A DNA stretch of 64,000 nucleotides from Lachnospiraceae bacterium (GTDB lineage Bacteria; Bacillota; Clostridia; Lachnospirales; Lachnospiraceae). The notes beneath the pieces were generated by a model. It saw only the letters and a program-made list of their open reading frames with translations. It ran no database searches and was not told the DNA's origin. Position 1 is the first letter of the stretch. Each line of letters starts with the position of its first letter. Shown here piece by piece: positions 1-8,630 of the stretch. The translations under genes were made by a program, and so were the position numbers. The stretch is taken from NCBI GenBank assembly GCA_022800815.1, contig JAAWRC010000015.1, forward strand, positions 18,144 through 82,143, read 5' to 3'.

Positions 1-1
1 C

Positions 2-2917
2 CGGGAAAACGAACTTCTCATGGATCAAATGAATGTCAAAAAAGAGCAGCTCAACGACGACCCGTCTCGTTATACCTATGTAATTAGCGAGAGAACGATG
101 ATACAGGATCTACAGACGGAGGAGTCCTATCGGGCGTTTTTGGCACGGAGCGGAAAACGGGATGTTTCTGTACACCAGAATTGGAGCCTTTATATTGACG
201 TTAAGGTCAAAAAGATAAAGGGGAAGTATCTTATTTCCATTGCGCTTGTAAATGATTCCGCCGTCCAATCGAATGGCAGATCCCATCGATCGAATAAACA
301 TGATAAGGATAAAGTAACGATTGAGACATTGTTCAACTCGGGAATTGACATTTCGCTTCGAGGGGCAAGCTATTCACCTGTTGAATTGGACTACTTTTTG
401 GACGATTATAAATATGATAGGGAACAGCAGGCGATCGGCTTGAATTGTTCGATTGTGTTTGACCGTGAGAATAATACGATTTCCACGGACCATTTACCGA
501 CTTTTGCTCAGAAACGACTCATTACAAATGACAGTCTGGCTGTCAGGTTTCAAGAGTTGATTGATGTTCCGCTTGAGACGCTTAAGGGTATCCGGAAAAA
601 GATGGATATCGAGTTCAAGAAGTGGCAGGCGTATTACGGTCAGAAGAAGGCGACGCTCACAACTGCGGGGAAAGAGAAAATGAAAGCAGAAATCTCCGAG
701 TTCCGGCGCGAGATTGAGCGATTTCAAATGGGGGTCGATATACTTGAGGCGTATTCCATTGTTTTGAAAAGTTTCGTTCTCATGAATAAAGCCTTTTTAA
801 AAACATCGAAGAAGTACGACACCTGGAGGTTGTTCCAAATTGTTTTTATTGTTTCCCTTGTTCCGGATATTGTAGCCTGCGATGAAAACATCATGCCGCC
901 GGAGGAGAAACAGAAAACAACATTGAGCGAAGTGTCCCTTCTGTACTTTCCTACGGGAGGCGGCAAAACCGAGGCATTCCTGGGCGTTTTGGTATTCAAT
1001 TTGTTTTTTGACAGGTTCCGAGGTAAAGATTGTGGAGTCACGTCGATTCTCAGATACCCTTTAAGACTGCTTTCGGTGCAGCAGGTTCAGCGCCTTGCAA
1101 ATACGCTCGCCCAGGCAGAGCTCCTTCGAAGGGCTGATCCGCTGATCTGCAGCACGGAGGAGTTCTCGCTCGGATATTTTGTGGGTGATGCGAACACTCC
1201 GAACAACATAGGGCGCAAGAGGGCAATTCGATATCGAGGGATGACTCAGGAGGAAATGGACGAAGAGCGCATTATCGACATATGTCCGTTCTGCGGGCAA
1301 CCGACTGTGCATCTTAAGTTCAATGAAGAGAAATATCGCCTGATGCATTTCTGCACGAATTCCGGCTGTCCTTCCGGAGAGGCATTGCCGGTGTACATGG
1401 TTGACTATGAGGTTTACCGATACCTGCCTTCTGCAATTATCAGCACGGTTGACAAACTGGCGATTGTCGGAAATAATCCAAGCTTCCGAAATATCCTGTC
1501 TGGTGCGCCGCTTCGCTGCCCCAGACACGGTTTCACTTCGACAAGGCGCTGTCTTGTCAGTCAGGCGGGGATGGAGTTTTGCAACGAGGAAATACAGAAC
1601 TTTGAAAAAGTACAAATGTATGATCCGGCTCCCACTCTCTTCATTCAGGATGAGCTGCATCTTATCCGAGAGTCACTGGGTACATATGCTTCGCATTATG
1701 AATCGTTTATCGACTATTTTGTTCAGAATGGTTCCCCGTCTAAGCGAAGGATAAAGATCATTGGTGCGACGGCTACGATTTCCGCCTATGAGGAGCAGGT
1801 TGTGCACCTATATGGTGGACGTACACCAATTCGCTTTCCATGTGCTTCTCCGTATTTAAATAAGAATTTCTATTCTTTTATTGACGAAACGGACACACAA
1901 CGACTGATTATGGGATATGCGCCTTATGGGAAGGCGATTATCAATTCGGTGGTGTACTCGCTCAAATACATGCGTGAGGTAGTGTATCGATATCTTGCGG
2001 AACCGGAAAGGGTGTTGTCGATTCCCGGCATGACAATTACGACGAAGGAGGATGCCCTTAAGATCCTGGAAGATTACTGGATTTTTCTTGAGTATAACAA
2101 TGTGAAACGCGACGGTAACAATGTCGAGGGGGCGCTTGAGACTCCGATTAACGTAGAACTTCGGAAAGAAAACATTCCGGAGTTTCAAACCAGAAAAATG
2201 ACGGGTGACGAATCGTTCCAGGGCGTGCGGGAGGTGCTCGCTCAAGTTGAAAATACAGACAATGTATTTGCAGGAGTTAATCTGATTGCGGCAACATCCA
2301 TGATTTCACATGGTGTTGACGCAGACCGGTTTAACGTAATGTTTTTTTATGGAATCCCTGGAAACACTGCAGAGTATATCCAGGCCTATTCTCGAACGGG
2401 CAGAAGGCACTCAAGTATTGTCGTCGACATTATCAGGCCATCGAGAGAAACGGACCGAAGTTACCTGAATAATTTTGTGAATTTCCACAGGTTTAAAGAT
2501 ATTCTGGTGGAACCGGTTCCGATTAACCGGTGGGCGACAAAAGCCATTGGCGGGACGCTTCCGGGTATTTTTACCGGGCTTTTATTTACACAATACGACC
2601 CGTCCATTCAGTATAGCGTGGGACCGCTGTTTAAGATGAGAAATATTAAACAGGCAATTCAGCGGGAGCTCATACAGAAAGATACCGTGCTCAGCCAGCT
2701 GCTTCAGGCGTATGGTTGTGAAATGAATGGTGATGCCATCGATCTCGGCAATCAATACAGGGAGAGCATCAAAGCATTCACAGATCGCATCTTTACGGAA
2801 ATCGTGGATCGAAACTGGGCAGACGAAGGGATTTTCGATGGCTTTACTCTCATGGGTTACCATATTATGAACAGCCTGAGAGATACTGACGCTCAGATCA
2901 TTATAGAACTTGAGTAA
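2..2917 (+). CDS. DrmA-like (DISARM-type) superfamily 2 helicase, 5' end truncated by window edge
   Basis: Walker A YFPTGGGKTEAF, DELH box, GATAT, C-terminal MISHGVDADRFNVMFFYGIPGNTAEYIQAYSRTGRRH, internal Cys-rich insert CPFCGQ...CTNSGC. Frame stays open upstream of the ATG at 20 (R-E-N-E-L-L-M). Confidence 0.75.
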   Translation, partial: RENELLMDQMNVKKEQLNDDPSRYTYVISERTMIQDLQTEESYRAFLARSGKRDVSVHQNWSLYIDVKVKKIKGKYLISIALVNDSAVQSNGRSHRSNKHDKDKVTIETLFNSGIDISLRGASYSPVELDYFLDDYKYDREQQAIGLNCSIVFDRENNTISTDHLPTFAQKRLITNDSLAVRFQELIDVPLETLKGIRKKMDIEFKKWQAYYGQKKATLTTAGKEKMKAEISEFRREIERFQMGVDILEAYSIVLKSFVLMNKAFLKTSKKYDTWRLFQIVFIVSLVPDIVACDENIMPPEEKQKTTLSEVSLLYFPTGGGKTEAFLGVLVFNLFFDRFRGKDCGVTSILRYPLRLLSVQQVQRLANTLAQAELLRRADPLICSTEEFSLGYFVGDANTPNNIGRKRAIRYRGMTQEEMDEERIIDICPFCGQPTVHLKFNEEKYRLMHFCTNSGCPSGEALPVYMVDYEVYRYLPSAIISTVDKLAIVGNNPSFRNILSGAPLRCPRHGFTSTRRCLVSQAGMEFCNEEIQNFEKVQMYDPAPTLFIQDELHLIRESLGTYASHYESFIDYFVQNGSPSKRRIKIIGATATISAYEEQVVHLYGGRTPIRFPCASPYLNKNFYSFIDETDTQRLIMGYAPYGKAIINSVVYSLKYMREVVYRYLAEPERVLSIPGMTITTKEDALKILEDYWIFLEYNNVKRDGNNVEGALETPINVELRKENIPEFQTRKMTGDESFQGVREVLAQVENTDNVFAGVNLIAATSMISHGVDADRFNVMFFYGIPGNTAEYIQAYSRTGRRHSSIVVDIIRPSRETDRSYLNNFVNFHRFKDILVEPVPINRWATKAIGGTLPGIFTGLLFTQYDPSIQYSVGPLFKMRNIKQAIQRELIQKDTVLSQLLQAYGCEMNGDAIDLGNQYRESIKAFTDRIFTEIVDRNWADEGIFDGFTLMGYHIMNSLRDTDAQIIIELE

Positions 2918-2928
2918 GGGGGAGAACG

Positions 2929-4800
2929 ATGAGTTCTGACAGAAAGATGAAGCGCGGAAAAGTACAATCGCTTTATAAATATTTACCGGACTCCTGGATC
3001 GACTTTTCTGTACGGGGAAAAGACCGAAAGCAGTATATTGCGAAAGTGGATCACTGGAACAGTAAAAAGCTGGACGGGATCAACTCCAAACGATTGATTC
3101 GAACGGTCAATCATGCCGTTCAATCCTTTGCCGCTCAGGGAAGGGGCGGTAGCTCTGTGAACCCAATTTCAGGATTTGGTGCGGGACTCACACAAGAAAA
3201 CTGCGATATTCTCACTCCTAAAGTCTCTGATGTTGAGCGTGGAATCATTGCGAAAATCAGCCCTCTTACCTTTTACTGTAAGAAGTGCAAGAAGGTTTAT
3301 CAATTCAACAGTGAGGAGGCCTATAATCGAAATCATCGTTGCAAGAACTGTCAGATTGAACTTACGCAGTTTCGTCAGATCTATTTTTGCAAGTGTGGAT
3401 ACGCCACGGACAGGCATCCGGGATGCCCGGCGCATAACTTTAAGGATGTATATTGGGATGGTAAATATGATTTTACCTGTCGGGCTTGCAAAAGGAAGAT
3501 ATCAATGCGGGCTAAATGCCCGGAATGTGATGCAACGCTCGGCGCAAAAGTTGCGCTTGACCCTTCGCAGTATTTTACCTGCAGTCTGAGTCTTGTCGAT
3601 TTGATCGATGAAAAACTGGAGCGCTTTATCTCGGAAACAGATTATGGAAAATACATCGCCATCGCCTATTTCATTGGGAAAATATCCAGCGATCAGTTAG
3701 GGGAAGTGATTGATAAAGGGATTACCACTGATCCGGAGAAGTACAACAGAGAGTACGACAAGAATTTCCAGATGTTTAAGGTTGTGTTCGGTGACGAGAA
3801 CACTGCGGCGAATGCGGCAAAAGCGGCGACTGACAAAGAATGCGGAAAGGCCTATGCCCCCATAATAGAGGCTGTTATAGGAAAGCTTTGTGCAAAATCG
3901 GAAAACATTGCTCTGCTGGCGGAAATGATCTTAGAACATGGCATGGTAAAGGAGCTTAAAGACCACGCAACACTTGAAACGGCCATCAAGGTTGCCCGCT
4001 CGCTTAATACGAATGCTGACCCTGAATCATTTCGGAGCATTGCGGAACGGTTTGGGATTAAACATGTGAGGGCGTGTGATAAAGTGCCGTTTATTTTTTG
4101 TTCATACGGATATACCAGAGTCAAAAGTGGATATGAAGACGGAGTTCAGCTTCATGCGTTTAAGGAAGAGCAAAACGGCAGAAAGAATATATATGCTATT
4201 CACATGAACACGGAAGGCGTGCTGTTCGAGTTTGACCGGGTAGCGATTCTTGAATGGCTTGTTAAAAATGAGTTTATAGATTCTGATGATGTACCCGATC
4301 TTAACTCAGAGGAAGATGTAAAGCTCTGGTTCATAAACAACATAAAGCCGGAGGAGATCCATCCGTTTACTACGATTCATGAGGAGACATCCCCTGCGAC
4401 CTATTATGTTTATCGCCTGGTTCATTCCATTTCGCACCTGTTAATTCGAGCCGCCGCCGATATCGGAGGACTTGGCAGGGATTCCTTGTCGGAATACATC
4501 TTTCCCGGAATTCCGGCGGTACTCATTTATGTTCAGAATTCCCAAGGATTCAACCTCGGGTCATTGTTTCATACATTCGAGGCTTACTTTGACAAATGGC
4601 TGCTCCGGGCTAATGGCCTTGCACAGAAATGCGTGTTTGATCCAATCTGCATCGAACGCCACAAGGCATGTACGGGATGTTTGTTTTTGAACGAAGTGTC
4701 TTGCCAGCATTTTAATAAAGATCTTGATCGATCACTTATTATTGGACATGTGGATAAACGGGCCAAAAAGCGGGTGGTTGGATTCTGGGAGGAAAAATAA
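2929..4800 (+). CDS. DrmB-like protein: N-terminal zinc ribbons plus DUF1998-like C-terminus
   Basis: Multiple CxxC pairs (CKKC, CKNC, CRAC, CPEC); C-terminal HSISHLLIRAAADIGGLGRDSLSEYIFP...CVFDPIC...ACTGCLFLNEVSCQHFN typical of DUF1998; starts 11 nt after the upstream stop. Confidence 0.75.
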   Translation: MSSDRKMKRGKVQSLYKYLPDSWIDFSVRGKDRKQYIAKVDHWNSKKLDGINSKRLIRTVNHAVQSFAAQGRGGSSVNPISGFGAGLTQENCDILTPKVSDVERGIIAKISPLTFYCKKCKKVYQFNSEEAYNRNHRCKNCQIELTQFRQIYFCKCGYATDRHPGCPAHNFKDVYWDGKYDFTCRACKRKISMRAKCPECDATLGAKVALDPSQYFTCSLSLVDLIDEKLERFISETDYGKYIAIAYFIGKISSDQLGEVIDKGITTDPEKYNREYDKNFQMFKVVFGDENTAANAAKAATDKECGKAYAPIIEAVIGKLCAKSENIALLAEMILEHGMVKELKDHATLETAIKVARSLNTNADPESFRSIAERFGIKHVRACDKVPFIFCSYGYTRVKSGYEDGVQLHAFKEEQNGRKNIYAIHMNTEGVLFEFDRVAILEWLVKNEFIDSDDVPDLNSEEDVKLWFINNIKPEEIHPFTTIHEETSPATYYVYRLVHSISHLLIRAAADIGGLGRDSLSEYIFPGIPAVLIYVQNSQGFNLGSLFHTFEAYFDKWLLRANGLAQKCVFDPICIERHKACTGCLFLNEVSCQHFNKDLDRSLIIGHVDKRAKKRVVGFWEEK

Positions 4801-4801
4801 T

Positions 4802-6466
4802 ATGGCAGTCATGCATCCGGAGGATTTAGAGAATTACGAGTGTACTGCGACGGAGCGGGAAATGTATGAGGCGTTCCGCGACCAACTCCCGCAGAAATAT
4901 CAGGTGTTCTATTCGATTCGGTGGTTTGAAACGAATCATGAAAACAAACGAGTAGACAGTGAGTGTGATTTTCTTGTTTTTGATCCGTCTTTTGGCTTTC
5001 TCACCATCGAGGTGAAAGGTGGTATCGGGATTGACATTGAAAATGGAAGGTGGTTTCTGAACGAGTATTCGGACAGATATACTCGGTCCCGAAGAGAACT
5101 TAAATGCAACCCCTATGAGCAGGCCGAGAAGAGCATGCGTCATTTTTGCAATTACTTTGAGGAGGAGTTCCACCAAAGATTTAACGGCGTATATGGATTT
5201 GCAGTTGCATTTCCGAGATATGCGATTGATTCGGCCCTTGCCGCAGATGCTCCCATGGAGCTGACAATTGATGTCGGGGATATGAAAAACCTCGGAAAAC
5301 GAATCAACGAGATTTTTCATTATTGGCGTAATCGGAGAAATATCAATATTCCATTTTCGCCTGACCACAAAAAGAGATTCATCAGCGCTATTAATAAGCG
5401 CATCGCTCTGTCTGCCGCAGCCGGGGCTTTGATTCGGATAAAAGAAAAAGAGTTTTCAAAGATCGATTTTATGCAGGAAGCAATTCTTGACGTGCTTTAT
5501 CATTATCATCAGGTGAGAGTTCTCGGTGGGGCCGGGACCGGTAAGACATTCATAGCAATAAAAAAGGCTATGAGAGATATAAAAACCGGGAAGAGTGTTC
5601 TGTTTCTATGTTGTAATAAGGAACTCTCCCTATTCGTAAAGGATAGACTGGGCAGTGAAACTTTAATTGATTTTCGAACATATGAAGAATTGATGAGAGA
5701 AATCATCGGAGAGAAATACGACTCGGCAGGAATCAACGAAAACGGGAACCGAAGCTGTTTTGACCTCGTGTCGGAAGCGCATCCAAAGCTCTATGACTCG
5801 ATCATTGTCGATGAGGGACAGGACTTCGATGCCGACATGGGTCTGACGGTGCGTCTGCTGCTTAGGGATGAGAAGGATTCAAGCCTTTATGTGTTTTACG
5901 ATATCAATCAGAATGTGTTTGAACATAAAGCTGACAACGCCTTTGCAATAGACTGTCCGCCTTTTGTACTTCGCTATAATATCCGCAATACAGGATGTAT
6001 CTATAAATGTGCGGTTGATTCGACAGGGCTTGGGGCAGACACGATTGCCAATCAGCTTCTCGGAGTTGAGCCGGATATACGGCAGTACAATAGTGAATTG
6101 CAGGGAATAAAAGAACTTAGCAATATCGTGACGAGGCTGACCCAAAAGGAATTCGTCAGCACGAAGTCGATCGTCATTCTTTCAGATGAACCGTTTGAAA
6201 AGTCGATCCTTGCCACGGAAGAGCGAGTGGGAGCATATGACATTTCTTTTGATGAGCTGAGAGAAATCAAGGACACAGAAATCTGCTTTAGGACGACGGA
6301 AGAATTCAAAGGATTAGAGGCCGATGTGGTAATCTACCTTAAAAACGAATATCCGGGAACAGTCAGGGAGGAAATAGAGAAACGCAAAGAATATGTTGCG
6401 CTCACCAGGGCGAGATATTATCTATATGTACTTCGGACGAAGAGAAAAGTAGAGGAAACTTACTAA
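4802..6466 (+). CDS. NERD-domain nuclease fused to UvrD/SF1-type helicase
   Basis: N-terminal ECDFLVFDPSFGFLTIEVKGG (NERD), Walker A VLGGAGTGKTFIA, Walker B IIVDEGQDFD, C-terminal EFKGLEADVVIYL and YVALTRARYYLYVL. ATG at 4802, 1 nt after the drmB-like stop; the ORF-track start at 4724 is upstream read-through. Confidence 0.8.
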   Translation: MAVMHPEDLENYECTATEREMYEAFRDQLPQKYQVFYSIRWFETNHENKRVDSECDFLVFDPSFGFLTIEVKGGIGIDIENGRWFLNEYSDRYTRSRRELKCNPYEQAEKSMRHFCNYFEEEFHQRFNGVYGFAVAFPRYAIDSALAADAPMELTIDVGDMKNLGKRINEIFHYWRNRRNINIPFSPDHKKRFISAINKRIALSAAAGALIRIKEKEFSKIDFMQEAILDVLYHYHQVRVLGGAGTGKTFIAIKKAMRDIKTGKSVLFLCCNKELSLFVKDRLGSETLIDFRTYEELMREIIGEKYDSAGINENGNRSCFDLVSEAHPKLYDSIIVDEGQDFDADMGLTVRLLLRDEKDSSLYVFYDINQNVFEHKADNAFAIDCPPFVLRYNIRNTGCIYKCAVDSTGLGADTIANQLLGVEPDIRQYNSELQGIKELSNIVTRLTQKEFVSTKSIVILSDEPFEKSILATEERVGAYDISFDELREIKDTEICFRTTEEFKGLEADVVIYLKNEYPGTVREEIEKRKEYVALTRARYYLYVLRTKRKVEETY

Positions 6467-6520
6467 ACGCCGGACCCGTTCCGTCCGTGCGGAGGGCGTT
6501 TGGGGGAGACGGGAAAGGGA

Positions 6521-6587
6521 AAGAGAGAATTCCGTGGAGTTTCGAGGGCTTGAAAAAGCCGGAATTCCGCGAAATTCTCTCTTTTTT
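6521..6587 (+). terminator. Candidate terminator after the helicase operon
   Basis: Perfect 11-bp inverted repeat AAGAGAGAATT (6521-6531) / AATTCTCTCTT (6573-6583) running into a T-tract. Confidence 0.45.
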
Positions 6588-6652
6588 AGGAATCAGGGGC
6601 TAAAATCGGCACTGACCGACGGCCCCTTTTTTCGTGCAGAAAACCATGGGAC

Positions 6653-7762
6653 TTACAGGCTCCCAAGCCTTGCCAGGGTGTTCAAAAGGCTGTCGGGGGA
6701 GTCGGAGGGAGCCGAGAGAGACTGGTCGTCGATCTCTATATCCACATCGTGTTCTTCCGGCGGTTTGGTGGTCGTGCCGCCGCCTGTGTTTTCTCCTGTG
6801 CCGCCCGTGCTGCCGCCTGTACCGGGATCCGGCGTCACCGCCTTCTGGTAGGTGGGGCAGCAGCAGGTGCCGGAGGTCTCGCACTCATTTTTCAGGGTCT
6901 CTTCGTTATGGGGCGGCCCAAGCTCCAGAGGCTTGATCTCCCGGTCCAGGAGTCCGCCGGACACAAATTCCATGCAGACGCTGTCTTCCTGGGGAATGAG
7001 GCTTCCCTTGGGCACCACGGCCCGGCCGTTGTGGGGGATCAGGTACTGAGCATAATAAATGCTCTTCAAATAAACGGTCAGTCCCATGGAGGCCTCGCCG
7101 GTGGCCGGGTCGAAGCTGAGGACCTTGGGAATGACGATCATGTTGAGCCCCTGGGCCGGAGCGGCGGAGCCTGCGAGGAACCCCACGCAGTTGATGACGG
7201 GAGTGGCCGCATCGGCGGCGGAGTAGGAGACGCCATAAGGGGCGTAGAGCTCCAGTTCCACCGAGGAGGGGTTGGTATCCTCGTCAAAGTAGGCATAATC
7301 CGGTGTTCCGGAGGCGGGAAGGTAGACGGCGGATACCGGGAGGACGGCCAGGAGCCGTCTGGCGCAGTCGTAAATCTTGACGGCGAAATTCACCGTGAGA
7401 TTTCGAAGGGTTACGGAGTAGCAGTTGGGCCGTCCGTTTATGGGTGCGATGGCCGGGGCCTCTCCCGGAGCCGTGGAGAAGGCCACGGAGATGACCTCCG
7501 CCGTGGCGCTCTCGGCGTTGGGATAGGTAGTGGAAAAATCTGCGGCCAGCGTAAGCTGACGGCAGAGGTTGATGCCGATCTCGTCGTAGACGACGGGGGC
7601 CAAAAGGGTCAAGTACTGGGGCGTTCCGCAGACGGGGGTGGTGCACACGTCGAAGCAGGGCTCCGGGACGGGCGGCGCACCGTCGCAGCTTCCGTTTGCG
7701 GCTATCACGTTTACGGCGTTGGAACGGCCGCATTTGCAGCCTTTAGGCTTGTATTTAGGCAT
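6653..7762 (-). CDS. Uncharacterised Cys-rich protein with Gly/Thr-rich linker near the C-terminus
   Basis: Long ORF with RBS (GGAAGGAA) before ATG; N-terminal MPKYKPKGCKCGRSN; CETSGTCCCP; GTGGSTGGTGENTGGGTTTKPPEE linker. Confidence 0.65.
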   Translation of the reverse strand: MPKYKPKGCKCGRSNAVNVIAANGSCDGAPPVPEPCFDVCTTPVCGTPQYLTLLAPVVYDEIGINLCRQLTLAADFSTTYPNAESATAEVISVAFSTAPGEAPAIAPINGRPNCYSVTLRNLTVNFAVKIYDCARRLLAVLPVSAVYLPASGTPDYAYFDEDTNPSSVELELYAPYGVSYSAADAATPVINCVGFLAGSAAPAQGLNMIVIPKVLSFDPATGEASMGLTVYLKSIYYAQYLIPHNGRAVVPKGSLIPQEDSVCMEFVSGGLLDREIKPLELGPPHNEETLKNECETSGTCCCPTYQKAVTPDPGTGGSTGGTGENTGGGTTTKPPEEHDVDIEIDDQSLSAPSDSPDSLLNTLARLGSL

Positions 7763-7872
7763 ATGCTTAAATTCCTTCCATATGAATCGTTCACCAATAT
7801 TATATGCCTTCCGTCATAAGGCGGTGCGCCCTCCCATATACTAAAGAAAGCTCAGAAAGAGGAGCCGGTCTT

Positions 7873-8619
7873 ATGGAGTATATACACGGGCTTCCGGACG
7901 GGACAAAGCTTGCGGTTTGGGAGGAGCGGAACCAGGTTATGGCCCTCGCCCTTCCTTTTCGGCGGGGAGCGGGGGCCGCAGTCCTTGCGAGAGAGGTTTT
8001 GAAAGACCTGACCTCCCATTTGTTCCGGGGCGTGGTCTATTACGCCTGTCACAGCCTGGAGCACAGGATTCTGTTCGGAGCGGTCGGGGACGGTGCGCCT
8101 GTGGCCATTTTGTCGGACCCCACCGACGACAGGCAGTATTCGGGTCTCAGGCTCCTGGAGTGGCACGAGGAGCTGTACCTGTTTTTCCGGTCCAGGAGCC
8201 GGACGGGAAAGGGGTGGGAACTTAAGGTCATGCGGCCCCTTTCCGGCAGGGAGGTCGTGACTGTGTGGGAGGGCTTTGCGGATCCGGTGGATCCGGTGTA
8301 CGCAGACGGAGAGCGGCTTGTGATTCTGGCGGGGGGAAGGCTCTGCACCTGGGACGGAAAGCATCCGCCGGAGGAGGGGGAGCTTCTCCGTCATGGCACC
8401 GGGCAGAAGGCCAGGGACGCAATCCTCAGGCTGGAGGAGGAAAACCGGCGGCACAGACTGCGGGAGGAGGAACTCCTGCGGGAGCGGGAGTCGCTTGTAA
8501 AGAGCCACGAGGCCCGGATCGGGGAGATCAAAAAACAGTACGACGAGCTGGCGGCCTATGCGGCACAGCTTCAGCAGGAGGGGAAACGGTGGAGGGAAAA
8601 GTACTATAAAAAGCATTAA
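7873..8619 (+). CDS. Hypothetical protein, beta-rich (possibly propeller-like) N-terminus and C-terminal coiled coil
   Basis: AGAAAGAGGAG RBS before ATG at 7873; C-terminus rich in E/R/K/L heptads (AILRLEEENRRHRLREEELLRERESLVKSHEARIGEIKKQYDELAAYAAQLQQEG). Confidence 0.6.
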   Translation: MEYIHGLPDGTKLAVWEERNQVMALALPFRRGAGAAVLAREVLKDLTSHLFRGVVYYACHSLEHRILFGAVGDGAPVAILSDPTDDRQYSGLRLLEWHEELYLFFRSRSRTGKGWELKVMRPLSGREVVTVWEGFADPVDPVYADGERLVILAGGRLCTWDGKHPPEEGELLRHGTGQKARDAILRLEEENRRHRLREEELLRERESLVKSHEARIGEIKKQYDELAAYAAQLQQEGKRWREKYYKKH

Positions 8620-8630
8620 AAGGATGCTTT

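Noticed and set aside
6749-7819. 356-aa plus-strand ORF
   Set aside because: Antisense to the minus-strand Cys-rich ORF, which has an RBS; low-complexity Gly/Arg composition. The choice of strand is likely but not certain.
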